NCBI GenBank assembly: GCA_026874595.1
Contig: CM049320.1
Location: 26,078,214-26,142,213, forward strand
Direction: 5' to 3'
DNA from: Sipunculus nudus
Taxonomy: Eukaryota > Annelida > Sipuncula > Golfingiida > Sipunculidae
DNA: 64,000 nt
The first letter of the stretch is position 1. Each line of letters opens with the position of its first letter. Under the pieces are notes generated by a model that was not told the origin of the DNA, searched no databases, and saw only the letters and a list, made by a program, of their open reading frames with translations. This document shows, in pieces, positions 46,577 through 58,318 of the stretch. The position numbers and the translations under genes are program-made.

Positions 46577-48021
46577 CTTGAATTAAAAGCCTTTACTTCC
46601 TTTTCAAGGAATAAAATTCCTCCAGAGGCGTTAATGGATATTGGGATGAAAAGAGGTTTTAAAAGATAAGTGAATTGTATAAATTCGGGGGTTCAGGACA
46701 TGACACGCCGTTCAGCCCGAATGAAGGAAAACAAGAAAATCCTAAAGGCGCCTCCAGAAAAATATTAGGCCTGCGTGGGCCCATAAAGCACAAAAGAAAG
46801 AGAGGTTCTTGTGGGGATAAATATTAGTCACTCAAAATAATGTGTTCATTATAAAATATTTATTCTCATATCGGCGAGGTCACTGCGGGAACAATAACCT
46901 TTAAAATAAGTTATAGCACAGTGTCATTACCAACGCAGTATCAGAGAACATTTTGACCGACTTCTCTTTATAAATATTAGATTACATTTGAGCCGATGTT
47001 AAATAAGCAAAGAGTATGCCTTGAGTGTGCATCTTAGTTTTCATATATAACAACGAGATTCTTAGTTGCACAGATTCGGTAGGAAAGTTAATAACACAGA
47101 GTTGATTTGATATTCGATCAAGATCCATGATAATATTACATCCCTTCTACCTTTTTCGTTTTCTTTTTTTTTTCATATCTGCACTTGCTATATGAGTGTA
47201 GACCTGCAAGCTGGAAGTGTCCTAGCTTTGTTCAAAATGGGTTTGTCATTTAAAAAAAAGAGAAGTTTATTTAGGTCGCTAGGAAAATACTACTGACCCT
47301 ACGTGATATGTCTTCTGATTCTTTGGTCAGTTATATATGTCAACAATGAAGTATGTATGAATTAAATATTGTGGTATTATTGGATATGATGATAAAACCG
47401 AACATGATCCGAAATTTTGGGCTTAACATTATTTACATTTGCAATGAGCTATTTTTCACATGGTTAAAATTTTGGAAAGCCGTCGGAAAAAAACGGAACT
47501 GCAAATCCATCCTCGATCGCAGGTAATCTTGAGGAGAAACAGGCTCTATACGAGTAAACCCGACAGAAACGGGTAATCTAACTGTTTACCAACTACATCC
47601 GGAAAGGCAGTTGCCTGGAGTTTGTAGAGAAACGAAGAACTACCAAGACGTGTATTGCCAGACCAATTAAACTCTTCTAATTACATAAATCTGTTGTAGG
47701 TCGGCTGAACGGAACCTAGACACGTGGCACCTTCATGACGTCCAGATGTATACAACTCCTCCCCAAGGCACGGGAGAGCAATTCGTGAAGAGGGTGTGAA
47801 GCTGTGAACACTTCAAAAGCCCGAAAACGGTTATACCCCCTAAGCAGTCGTAATATTCTGCATTCCCCTTCTCACTTGCACCGCTCGCTTTAGCAGGGTT
47901 TGCCGGGTTTCACCACCAGGTAGCTGCCATAGGGCAAATAATTAATAATGTGTGATCAGACTATACCTGAAACATTTTGTAGGCGGATGGATAATGGAAC
48001 GAAGACATGCACTATAGATAC
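46577..48021. other. Single-copy DNA, no gene seen
   Basis: Mixed composition. 47500-47950 is base-balanced and contains a CACGTG E-box ('acacgtggcacc' near 47720). No exon can be supported. Confidence 0.45.
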
Positions 48022-48028
48022 ATAAGAG

Positions 48029-51000
48029 TAGGGGTGGGTATTATTTAACAAATTTGGGAAATCCGATACTCTAACCCCCTGAATTTATGTACCTGTCTAT
48101 AAAACCTTGAAAAATATATTTTTCCAAATTTTCTCTCAAGTTTAACCCCCCTGTACACCCCCTCTGAAGTTTGCATAAAATATAAAAAAATACATTTTTT
48201 TAGTCTTTTTCATAGATTCTTCAACTCCTTTATAAGTTGGGCTTTAAAACTGTTTGAAGTTGTTCAAAATGTACTGACATGATCATATTAACTGGTATTG
48301 ATGTATTATTACCATAATTCACTGATATAATTAGTGTATGACCATAGCTTTGCCTCAAAACGTGAATAAATCATACAGACCAGGAAATGACGCATATATA
48401 GCCATAAAGTCATATGTGACATTGATATTATCAAATCATATACTCGTATACTGCTATAAAAGTTGGCCTATAACTTTAGAGTCTGAAAAATATGTTCAAC
48501 ACACTGCTGTTCAATATTTTTTACTATTTCCAATGATAAATTCTGTCAGAAAAGAAATGGGCTCAGCAAAATCTACATTTAATTACGATTACTGCCTTTG
48601 TATAAAGATTTATCACGAAGACATGGTTTTGTAAGTTATTACTTTTGTTCTATTGCAGTCTTGCAGTGGGTGTGTGTACAATAGTATAGCAAAATATTTC
48701 AAACAGAAAAATACACAAACAAAAAAAAAACACAAAATATATTCTGCTTGAAAATATTTCCTATAAGTGCTACAGATAAAGACCCACAGGTTCAGGGCGC
48801 CCTTTTGGAACATTTCTTCTCTGTTTAGATTGATGCCCTTATTTTTGCAGATAGAAACACCTTTTCAGTTTTAACTACAAAATAAATGTACAGCATCTCC
48901 CTCACAAAATCCCATATACCAGTCTTATTTGTGTGAAGCTCTCTATCTGTATGAAGAAATAATGATAATCTATTTCTTTCAGCTGAAGAAGTTAGGCAAA
49001 GAAATATGGTAACATCAAAAACTAGGTCAAAGTACAAGATGATTCTCGAGGGAGATCATGCCTGCAAACAAGTCCTAGTGAATCCTGTAGGAAACCTTAA
49101 ATTAAGTAATAATGGCCTATAATCTATTAGCTGTGTGATTTTAAACACCTTGACAGCCAGTCTCATCTGAGTATTAAACCTTGCTGCACTAAAATTGATT
49201 AAAGGGTCATAAATTGAAAATAATAAATATTATATGCATATACATTCCTGTTATCAATCCTAATTTGGAACATATTTTGCCGAAATTTCACAAAAATCTT
49301 TTCATTTGAAGTTCATCAGGAATTCATTTTTTTAATAATTTACCCATACATTTCTTTGAAATTTGCTATGCTTATCCATATTAGATAAATTTATTTTTGT
49401 ACATGAGCCATCTATAATTAATATTTTTTTTGTAGTGAGTACTTTCGATTTATGTAGAGATTCACATTTTACATTGAACCGACATTTATAACTCTGCAGT
49501 TATTTGTCTGACTTTGAAAACAAAACTCATCCGGCAAACCCATTGTTTAGTCATTTGTCAAAGGTTTAACATAATTAGGCAAAATAGTGCTTATAAAAGG
49601 GACTATCAGATGTGAAATTTCCTTTTTCATGGTCTATTTCAAGTAAAATTCACATGATTTCTCCATTATTATTCCATATTTTTTTTTACTCTTGTGTTGC
49701 ATATGTTAATCTTGGATAGCTTTAGAGATGGTGATAGATTCGTTGGAAACATCTGTACATTTAGTATCTTTGATAATTTTTAATGAAAGTTTAATGGTCA
49801 ATTAGTGCATGAGTTTCCTAACTTTAGCAATAATATAAAGCATTTTTTTTATAAAGAAGTTTCAGTTAAACGTACATCATGTGTTTTTATTTTGTGAATG
49901 ATATTAAAACTTTGGCACAAACACATAAATGGCTACAACTTTTTTCACAATTATCCTGGAGTCATGCACTTTTATGTTTTTATAGTGCATGGTTCGTTCT
50001 TTAGTAGTGTCCATATAATTAATACCGTAATTATTAGATTGAACTTTTAAGTGTGAGAGTGACTGTAAATCTTCCTTTCATTCATTTCATCATAAATGTA
50101 TCAAGCTTTTCTGAATTTTCGTCAACAATGATAACATATCCATATCCCAAGAGCAAAAATTGTTTTTATGCAAATATTAGTGAACCACAACATTTGAGAG
50201 GTATGTATGTTAAGGTTAGTCTGAATCAAAGATTCTAACAGAAATATTTTTTGCCATTTTAAAAGGAATCCCTGCATATTGGAGGGGTAAGGTTGCACAC
50301 ACAGTTTTGGTTAACACGCCTCACAATGTCTTTATTATGTTATTGTTGTTTTTGTAGATTGAATGGTATTCTGTTATTTTTATATACCAAAATATGTTTT
50401 AATTATGCTTTTATTTCATGCAAATTTTCAAGTATTGTACTTAAATCTTGATAATAATTGCATCTCATTACATGCATATATTGATTTTTCATTACGTTTT
50501 GCCAAAATATATATATATTTTTCTTTAATAAAAGCAAATATAGAGAAATACCTGGTAAAACAAAGTAATGTTAATTATATAAAGCCATATATCTTTCCAA
50601 AATATTTTAAGTATGGTGGTTTACATGTCTGTAAATAAAGAAAAAACTAGAGGTTTGCAATCATTCTTTGCTGTCACTGAAATCTCCCTTGACGCTCCCA
50701 ACTGAGCGATAATTGGGAATCAGATATGGAGTCTATTACCATGGAAATCAGGTCAAGGTCTAAAGTAAATATCAGGTGCAGCTCTGTCACCTCAGACTAA
50801 TATTATGCACAATGGTCAGTTTTTGAAAATCAGCCATACGTGAGATCTAGCACAAAAATGGCAGAAGAAAGAAAAACAGGCAAAATAACCCCCCAGAGAA
50901 GGAGAAAAAAAATATTTAATTTTTTTTGTACTCTAGGGAACCTGACAAAGTCCATACACAAACAATGGAACTAAAATATTTGTATATTAATAAACTTAAC

Positions 51001-51196
51001 AACCCTTGTAAGCCTTGTGTTCTTATAGGAGTTGGCTTTGTGATGATTTTCACGTTTTCCCGACTTCACAACTTTCAGAGGCCATGTACAGGGGGGTTAC
51101 ACTACTTTAAAAAATATTTTTTCTTCCAACAAATTTCCACCAGGTACATATTTTGAGGGGGTTAACTCATGAAGTTAGTATTAATACCCACCCCTA
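48029..51196. mobile_element. 3.17-kb inverted-repeat element with 7-bp duplication
   Basis: The two ends share a perfect 15-bp inverted repeat 'taggggtgggtatta' and, after a diverged gap, a second block close to 'taaccccctgaatttatgta' plus 'cctg'. The element is flanked by perfect 7-bp direct repeats 'ataagag' (48022-48028 and 51197-51203). Its interior is AT-rich. Frames of 98 codons (48338-48634) and 91 codons (50363-50638) show no transposase motif I recognise, so it is a non-autonomous or decayed element. Duplications of 7 bp occur in P-like and Dada groups, but the terminal sequence does not let me choose. Confidence 0.82.
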
Positions 51197-51433
51197 ATAA
51201 GAGGCGGGCCCTCTGAACTCTGTGATGGCCTGTGACACTTATTTTGTTAATAGTAAAGGGTGTCTCACTTGTTTCTTACTTGTTCAATTTTCCTTGAATT
51301 AAACACTGTGCTTAGACTTTTCTTCGGGAAGGTTAAAATTTCGCGAACATATAGTCTTATATTTATACGCTTCATCTACTCAGGTGAGCGAAATTTATGC
51401 GGTAGCCTCACTGAACCGACGAAAGATTATTAA

Positions 51434-51876
51434 AGGTGCCCAATCACCTACCGTTTGAAAAAGAATTTAGGTGATTTATGGGTTGTGCTCTGTATATAAT
51501 AAAGATCTAAGGGTTATTTTGGTTGTGAAAAATATCTTAAAAGGCCTTCGCGAAGGATTAGTGAACTTGTTTATCAACAACCTGTTTGTAAACACAGCAA
51601 TGCTGACAAACGGGAAAAACATGTAACCTAAGGTTGTAGGTTGCACATATGTAGAGGTATAAAGGTCATTTATTGCAAAACGCTACTTTCAAAGCTCTGG
51701 CTTACCTGACTTACTGCCTAATGCTTTTATTGAATTTGTTTTGATTATGCTGGCATATTATAAACACATTATTATGAAAAAAAAAAACAATCAGCCTGTG
51801 TGCGGTGATATTCACGTTTTATTAAGGCTCCAAGGGATTACCTTTAGTTTATAATGGTCAGATAGGTGATTGGGCT
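51434..51876. mobile_element. TTAA-type MITE (443 bp)
   Basis: Flanked by TTAA on both sides (51430-51433 and 51877-51880). The left end 'aggtgcccaatcaccta' and the reverse complement of the right end 'taggtgattgggct' match with a 2-bp difference. TTAA duplications are typical of piggyBac and some Kolobok/Sola3 elements. The interior segment 'attgcaaaacgc' ... 'attgaat' recurs at 52130-52200 and 62720-62790. Confidence 0.65.
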
Positions 51877-52059
51877 TTAACTTAAAATATCCATATAATA
51901 AAAAATATCAGATATTTCACATTATATATCAACAATGAATAGGAATTTCCACAAGTTTAATGATCCCTTAGATGTGTTTTTGAAGTTCTGAGTACATATT
52001 ATCGTATTATAATGGAAATACCTCGTGCAGGTGACTCTGTTGTAAGATCGTGAAACTGG

Positions 52060-52375
52060 AAACCTCGCGAATCATTGGAAGGATGAAAATTTACATATAG
52101 AAGTTTCATGTGTACGGAAATTGAAAGGTCACTAGTTGCAAAACGCCCTTAGCAAAATCTTGTTAATCTGACAATTCGTCAGACGTCATTGCTGAATGTG
52201 TTTGGATTATTTTTCGGGACCTTTCCCACACTATAAACGCGTGAATATTAACAAAACAAATGTGTGCCGTGGGATCGTTGTTTTCTGGCCTATTTTTTTT
52301 ATTACAGTTTCAACGGATTATCTGTAGTTAATACACTTCAGATATTGGAATGGGTCCATTTAAAGCAACTTTGAA
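52060..52375. mobile_element. Internal/right part of a TTAA-type MITE relative
   Basis: Carries 'gtcactagttgcaaaacgcc', 'gctgaatgtgtttggatta' and 'cgttgttttctggcctattt', matching 62720-62850 and, more weakly, 51660-51850. The right end ('gatattggaatgggtcca') is a degenerate form of the family terminus. Confidence 0.5.
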
Positions 52376-52987
52376 GAAGCTAGTTTTGGGTTCAGTATGC
52401 TATATAAAAGACGGCTCTAAACATAATAACAATCATAAAACAAATCATTAATAATAATCATATTTCGATTTTGTAAGATGTTTGATAAAATAAACTTAAC
52501 GATAAATAGACATGCAGTCTAAGCCCAATCTTAAGACGTCCATTTTGTATCTCTGAATGATTGCCAGCATATAAAGAGGTACGTACAGGGCTGTATGTGA
52601 CGTAAAGAAGGCTTCCTTAAGACTCACGCCCGTGGCTGTGCAGCGTGTCATTACTTACACGTGCTTATCTGGCAGTGTTACCTGTAGTCAGCAGCCTTTG
52701 GCTGTTCAGCTGCTGGCCCAGCACTTGATCCAGACTGACCGACAAATAAACACTCCCCTATGGACACACAGTTCTGGTCCAAGGTTAACACAAACATCTC
52801 TAGTGGTTAATTAGGACTGATGCAGTGTGGTCGGTCATAGCAGGGAGCACAGTATAAGGTCAAGTACAGACATTTTTCAGGGTGTGTATATCCTGGTGCA
52901 GTAATCGTATTCCAGTACTCGGGTCAGAATAATTATAAGCGTATGTAGCTAATTATTAGGCCTTAACTCTTATTAATAATTGTTTAT
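52376..52987. other. Single-copy DNA, no gene seen
   Basis: A 60-codon frame at 52632-52814 lies in base-balanced sequence but has no domain or splice context. Confidence 0.4.
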
Positions 52988-53406
52988 TATCAATATGAGG
53001 TGTTCTGATGCTAGAATACAATACTCTTAGCCGGGATATCGTGAGTTCGAATCTCAGTCGATGCGGTGAGATTTTACCTGATGGGTCTTTACCCAGGGTG
53101 TGCGCTCTGCAAGCTTAATGGAAGGCTTAGTCCAACGGCCGTGTTTCACTCATAAAACGATTAGGCCTTTCGGGGTTTCCTCGGTGGTATGCCCCAGCAA
53201 TTGGGACTATTACATCCCCAGGGTCCGTAGGTGCAGTAGTAACTTGGCCTGGTTAACACCAGGATATAAAAAAAATGAGAGGAAGCGTGTGATACTGCCT
53301 TGTGACGAAGTCCGAGACTATAATGGAATTCATCAGATGTACCACCACTTATTTAGGCTAGCAAAAACAATGGAGGCGGTAACTTCCAACAACAACAAAA
53401 AATATT
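52988..53406 (+). mobile_element. tRNA-derived SINE, full-length copy
   Basis: A tRNA-like head carries a B box ('gtgagttcgaatctcag' at 53040-53056) with a degenerate A box. The body contains 'gtaggtgcagtagtaacttg' and 'gcctggttaacaccaggata', and the tail is 'aatggaggcggtaacttcca' followed by 'acaacaacaaaaaata'. A second copy in the opposite orientation lies at 54268-54560 and shares body and tail. The internal frame at 53100-53408 is not a gene. Confidence 0.75.
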
Positions 53407-53640
53407 AATAAATATGTTCTGTACCTACAATGATTATAGCAGCCCTTTTCTAATGATTGTAGTCATGGTAACCAGGACTCGAGTCGGGAGTACCTATCGA
53501 GTACAAGATTCTAATGTTTGCAACCCATACTGTAAACATTTTCTTCACCGAGATAGGCATTATTTTTTTTTATGCTAACATCTTCAAAGTTAAATTTCTT
53601 CCTTGCCTTGAGAGCCACATGTCTTAATAGTACCCGTTTA

Positions 53641-53825
53641 CAAGGGCGGATCCAGGATTTAGGAAAAGGATGGGTGGAACTTTTTCTAAAGACTTCTAAT
53701 AAAACCTATAAACGTCCCCAGTTCCAGGCCGCAGAAAATGGTCTGAGACCCTTAAAAAAGTTGCGGTGGCAAAAAAAAAAAAAAAAAAAGGGGGGGGGGG
53801 GGGGGGTTGTCCAGACCCTCTGGAC
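53641..53825 (+). mobile_element. Poly-G MITE of the GCGGATCC family
   Basis: Starts 'caagggcggatccaggattt' 'aggaaaagg' and contains 'cccttaaaaaagttgcggtgg', an A run and then a G run (53765-53806). The right end is truncated near 'ccagaccctctgg'. The 53572-53961 frame runs through it and is not a gene. Confidence 0.65.
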
Positions 53826-54267
53826 CAACATACAGAGAGCAGACTTCATCAATTATGGGACCATAATCAGTCAACAGGGCAAAGACCTGCTGAAATCACA
53901 GGAGGCTAGACGAACTAGACGTAATGGAGATGAGGTATACATTATTGATACAACACGCTAAACCACTGGGAGAGGACAGTCCATTCATCACCTCCGTAAT
54001 GATTACACCACAAATTGTATATACAGACACGGCTTTGGCTGCAGAATAAATCTCATTAAGTATTCTCATCACATTTAACATGGTTGCTCAAGTTCAACTT
54101 CCTATACAAGACAGGAACTTTAAAATGTACAATTTCAGTTGTACAAATGCGGTTTATTTTAGAAATTCATTCACCAATGTTCTTTGAATGAATTTCAGTG
54201 GCTGGTTATAAATACTAGTTAAGAAATTTAGGTATCATTTTATTTCCTTCAATGTTTCAAGGTTCAT

Positions 54268-54560
54268 ACTATTATTTTGTTGTTGTGGGAGATAACGTCC
54301 TCCATTTTTTTAATGCTGGCTTAACTCTAAGTGTATGTCCATCTGCAGAATTCCATTCTCGTTTCGGATTACTTAACAGAGGAGTATCACGCGCTTCTCG
54401 TTTTATATCCTGGTGTAAACCAGGCCCGATGACTACTGCACCTGCGCGCTCTGGGTGTGAAATTGACATCACTCCTGTAAAACCTCGAAATCCCACCACC
54501 AGCGGGACCTCGCTAGAGTGGTTGCATTTTCAATGTGTTCGTCCGAGCGAGGTCTGATAT
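54268..54560 (-). mobile_element. SINE of the same family, 5'-truncated or rearranged
   Basis: On the minus strand it reads 'gcaggtgcagtagtcatcgg', 'gcctggtttacaccaggata', 'gcgcgtgatactcc', 'aatggaattctgcagatg' and ends 'atggaggacgttatctccca' 'caacaacaaaa', matching the body and tail of 52988-53406. A B box was not found at its head. Open frames on both strands here are incidental. Confidence 0.7.
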
Positions 54561-54574
54561 AAAGAGCAAAAAAG

Positions 54575-54645
54575 AATTGGGACCGTGAAAAAGCGGTCGT
54601 TGTTTTTAGGTGGTCGCTAATCTAAGGTGGTCGTTTGGCGTGGTT
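54575..54645. mobile_element. Pogo/Tigger-like subterminal fragment
   Basis: Phrases 'gcggtcgttgtttttaggtg', 'gtcgctaatctaaggtggtc' and 'gtttgg' resemble the GGTCGC-rich right half of the element at 45287-46574. Confidence 0.35.
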
Positions 54646-54658
54646 TTATAATTATATT

Positions 54659-54708
54659 GCATATATATATGTATATATATATATATATATGCGAGTGTGT
54701 GTGTGTGT
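54659..54708. repeat. (TA)n(GT)n microsatellite
   Basis: TA alternation followed by 'gtgtgtgtgtgtg'. Confidence 0.9.
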
Positions 54709-55344
54709 GGTTATGTGTTACAGGCCATTAAGTTGAGTCAGTCGTAGAGGAAGGGAAATGGTAGCAAAACTATGATGAGATATAAAAGTGAAGCGTTATA
54801 CGTTAAAACCCGGTGTAGTGAGACTGACGTTTCAGGGAGGTGACTAATGACGTCACACAGCTAGACCAGGTCTGGAGGGAACATGTTAGGCAGGTAATGG
54901 GTAAGTATTTGGCTTAAGATTATATGTTATACCCATGTGTGGGGAAAGGTTACAATACCCAACGATGTCAAGGATTTATATGTAGTGGTTCATCGACGTT
55001 AATATAAAAAATATATATACATGTATATATATAGCATCATAACAAACAGTCTATATCAGTTGCAAACACGGTTCTGTTGCTGTATACGAAAGTTCTGTTA
55101 TAATGCCATAAGTTGCAAGATCACCCGAACCGTTTTGTCTATAATCAACAGAACACATGGCACTAAAAATAAAACCCTCGAGATACCTTGCTGATTCGAC
55201 GATAAGGACCTATTATACGGACCGTCAATGTAGGAATCACTATGGTTTTATCACAGTGATCATTTAGAACAGTCAGTCGGATTATTCAAAAACTGCTTTG
55301 GAGATTTCGAAATTCAAGTCCTGGCCGTACAAGCTGAACAAGCG
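54709..55344. other. Single-copy DNA, no gene seen
   Basis: No convincing frame or repeat family in this 0.6-kb stretch. Confidence 0.5.
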
Positions 55345-55487
55345 GATCTAGGAGGGGGTGTCAGGCAAATATTTCGGCCTGTACCCCCTTTTTTCCGGGC
55401 CTGGGAACCTTTTTTTAGGTTTTTCATTAGTCCTCCTAGGTTGGGACCCCCCCCCCCCCTTTTCACAAATCCTGGATCCGCCCTTGA
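55345..55487 (-). mobile_element. Poly-G MITE of the GCGGATCC family, short copy
   Basis: Ends 'cctggatccgcccttgac' on the right and starts 'acaagcggatctagg' on the left, an inverted pair. The interior 'tttcggcctgtaccccc', 'ccgggcctgggaacc' and 'cattagtcctcctaggttgg' closely matches 39600-39680. A C run lies at 55447-55459. Confidence 0.65.
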
Positions 55488-55879
55488 CCTTTATGGACCA
55501 ACTGTGAAAAATGGAATTGTGGGACTCCAGTCTTACTGCTGAGGCTTGTTGAATACAAAAGGGTGTTTCAGATAAAAATACCCCTTTGGTATCTTCTAAA
55601 TAATGGCAGGAGTTCCTGATTCAGAATTGCGAAAAATGTATCCATAAGGAGGGGGGGGGGGGGGAGTGTAACTCGGAATGGGAGGGTAATAAAAGTTGGG
55701 ACAATTTTCACAAACATGTAGCCAGGGTGAAGGTCAGGCTGCAGGCTGCAAACATTGGTGTTGACTGGGCATAATTTAACATGCAGACAGTTGACCCCTA
55801 TTATTGAAGTTGTACAGTTGTACATATATGTATGTATGACATGGAATCCGTCACGATGTATAAAGGTACAGCATAGTAA

Positions 55880-55885
55880 GTGTAT

Positions 55886-55938
<53 letters not shown>

Positions 55939-55953
55939 CATATGTATATATAC
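55880..55953. repeat. (TA)n microsatellite, interrupted
   Basis: About 70 bases of TA alternation with a few interruptions. A G run lies separately at 55650-55664. Confidence 0.93.
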
Positions 55954-55964
55954 AGTTCTAAAAT

Positions 55965-56073
55965 TTCTTTAAAATATTCCCTTGGTATTGAACCCTTAAA
56001 AAAGGTTGCAGTGATTCAAAGAGAGGGGGTGGGGTGACAAGACCTATGTGTCCCCCTTTGGATCCACTTTTGA
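55965..56073. mobile_element. Poly-G MITE of the GCGGATCC family, end fragment
   Basis: Carries 'gaacccttaaaaaaggttgc', a G-rich run and 'cccctttggatccacttttg', a diverged end of the family. Confidence 0.45.
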
Positions 56074-56082
56074 CGTATAACG

Positions 56083-56225
56083 CTGTACCACTGACAGTGT
56101 TTGAAATCGGCACAGGGCCGCATCCATTCTCATCCAGGAAGATCTCATTAATCAGAAACAGGGACTGACTTAGCAGCAGGCCGTAGATCTCCGAGAAGAC
56201 TTCCGTGACATCCAGGCCGAGCTAT
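56083..56225. other. Base-balanced coding-like island, strand unresolved
   Basis: Composition shifts sharply from AT-rich to about half G/C. On the minus strand from 56222 the frame reads LGLDVTEVFSEIYGLLLSQS, then LFLINEIFLDENGCGPVP, with G or C at most third codon positions. It is bounded upstream by TAG, which could instead be part of an acceptor ('actgatag'). On the plus strand a short frame after 'gacttagcag' reads QAVDLREDFRDIQAELSVFH. Neither matches a family I know. Possible explanations are a real internal exon, an old coding relic, or chance. Confidence 0.25.
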
Positions 56226-56731
56226 CAGTATTTCATCTGACGGCAGGCCTGGACTGATAAACTTCCGGTCTTGTCATTCCACCGATCGAATTCAGGAGAC
56301 TAAGACCACCTGATAAGTTCTGATACCCGGCCCGTGTTTCTGGCAATGACGGATAACCTCTTGTCATCCTTCCACACTGACTCAATATGTTGACACTAGA
56401 CTCAGTATTTTGTACCGTGGTGTGATGTTTCTTTGCAATGTCCGTTTATCATTTGTTCATATTGAAAAATATTGATATTGGAAGATAAAATACGTTGGAA
56501 ATATTAAAAAGGGGTTCCGGGTGTTCAATTTTCTTAAAGGAGCATATTCCGATATCTGATTAATTAAAGATGATCCCTAAAGAGGATAACCCCGCACACA
56601 GGCTGTTCTGTTCGTTTTGTTTATACACGCGGGTTTATATCATGTGGGGGACACGCCAAATAAAACAAGACACATCCTACGACGACAACACAGGATCAAG
56701 AGTTATGCAAAGGGCAAAGTAACTAGTAACT

Positions 56732-56734
<3 letters not shown>

Positions 56735-56797
<63 letters not shown>

Positions 56798-56825
56798 AGA
56801 GAGAGTGAGAGAGGGAGAGAGGGAG
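56735..56825. repeat. (GA)n microsatellite
   Basis: About 60 bases of pure GA followed by an interrupted GA-rich tail. Confidence 0.98.
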
Positions 56826-57514
56826 TGGCTGAAGATACTGAGGTCAAAGAGCGTTCATCAACGAATTACAGTGCGTTCTAAAATTAATTTCGCCGTTCTA
56901 CAATGGACCCGTTGTTCTTCACTAAACAATAAATGAGAAATATTGGGAAAATTGCAGCATTTGTATCAGATTTCCGTCTCATTTAATCTAATTTAAAGGA
57001 ATTTGACTTTATAATAATACACATTTAGCTTGAAATTTAGCGAAAATTAATTGAAGTAGAAACACAGGGCGTTTTTCCCAAATATACCATTGTATTTAGG
57101 CAAAATCAAACACCAAACTTGAAATTTTTTCCAATTATTTAATGCCAATGGGTCAGTAATGTGATTCTCTCTGACTAAAGTTATAAGCTAATGCCCTGGT
57201 GCCAATAAAAGGTTTTGAAATCCTGGATGTAGTTCTATTGTTTTAAATTCAGTCAGTTTAATCATTCCTAATATTCAAGTCTTTATACAAGGTTCTGGAG
57301 CAGGTCCTTATGCTAAGACAAACAGGTTCCGAGCAAAGTGTCCGAGGATAGATTGTCAATTATTGCTTCTACACAATGCTAAGAGTACATTTGCAATAAA
57401 AAATATGTTATCTCAGAATACAAGTTCAGTTGAATACAAACGTTTCCCAGCATAACAATTGCCGCACACGGATTTTCTTGCTTCATACAGTACTTCCGTT
57501 ATATATGTTGCTTT
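56826..57514. other. AT-rich DNA, no gene seen
   Basis: No frame or repeat family recognised. Confidence 0.5.
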
Positions 57515-57775
57515 GTTTCTGTGTATGAGTAAATACATGTCTGTTTACCATAACAAGACTGCAGAACCAGATGTCCGATCTTGCGCATGGGCAATAAGTC
57601 CACACCAAAAGGAAGAAAAACAAAGAAGAAACACCGGGTAGAAGCTTGAAAAATTTTTTTTTGTGTGTGAAGTTTCGCCGTGCCAATACCAGGTAGTGCC
57701 TATGTTTGTTTGGCGTCACGGATCGAACCCGGTGCACATTCATTTCTACTTGTGTACAGGAGCAAGGAAATAATT
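57515..57775 (-). mobile_element. SINE-like repeat family K, copy 1
   Basis: Matches 60925-61165 in order: 'gtttaccataacaagactgc', 'ccgatcttgcg', 'gtagaagcttgaaaa', 'cccggtgca'. On the minus strand 'gcaccgggttcgatccg' (57735-57719) is a good pol III B box, which suggests a tRNA-derived head with the 3' part toward lower coordinates. Confidence 0.45.
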
Positions 57776-57854
57776 TGAGAACAAAACCATAATATTCATA
57801 GGAGAACACACTGTATTCGAGGTACATATAACATACCTTAAAAATGAACAGATC

Positions 57855-58318
57855 CGGTGGCGTCAATTTATCTTCAAGGATTGGAGGGATGATTCGCGGA
57901 CAAACACTTCCACCCACCCGTCCTCACACACAAACACACACACACATATATATATATAATGTATGATTATTTATGTTATAATATATTTTATTATATTATA
58001 TTTTGTATATATAATATAATATATATAATTATACAATTTTAGCGTCAATATAACACATATCAAATATATTTACGTTATCACATTTCAAATACATGTATAT
58101 TACAATTAAGTATACGGTTTAAGAAAATAAAGTGATAAATTTTGCAGGATAAGCTAATTCTAAACCAGGTTTAAATATAATATTTCATAGTTAACTCATA
58201 AATGGAACCAAATCAATTTTAATTACTAGTACAATTCATTTGTGATATACAAAACTGTGTGTGTGTTGGGGGGGGGATATACCCCTCATCTCCCAATCCC
58301 TATATAATAACACCCCTG
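57855..58318. mobile_element. hAT-type MITE, diverged second copy
   Basis: Same family as 44430-44867: the left end 'cggtggcgtcaattta', a (CA)n(TA)n tract, 'aaccaggtttaaatataata' inside, a G run, and the degenerate right end 'taacacccctg'. The flanking octamers 'aacagatc' and 'aatacatc' agree at six of eight positions, consistent with a decayed 8-bp duplication. Confidence 0.72.

Noticed and set aside
48338-48634. 98-codon frame inside the 3.17-kb element as a transposase
   Set aside because: AT-rich composition, no DDE/DDD-type or zinc-finger pattern, and no neighbouring frames extending it.
53572-53961. 129-codon frame with KKKKKKKGGGGG text
   Set aside because: It runs through the A and G homopolymers of a MITE.
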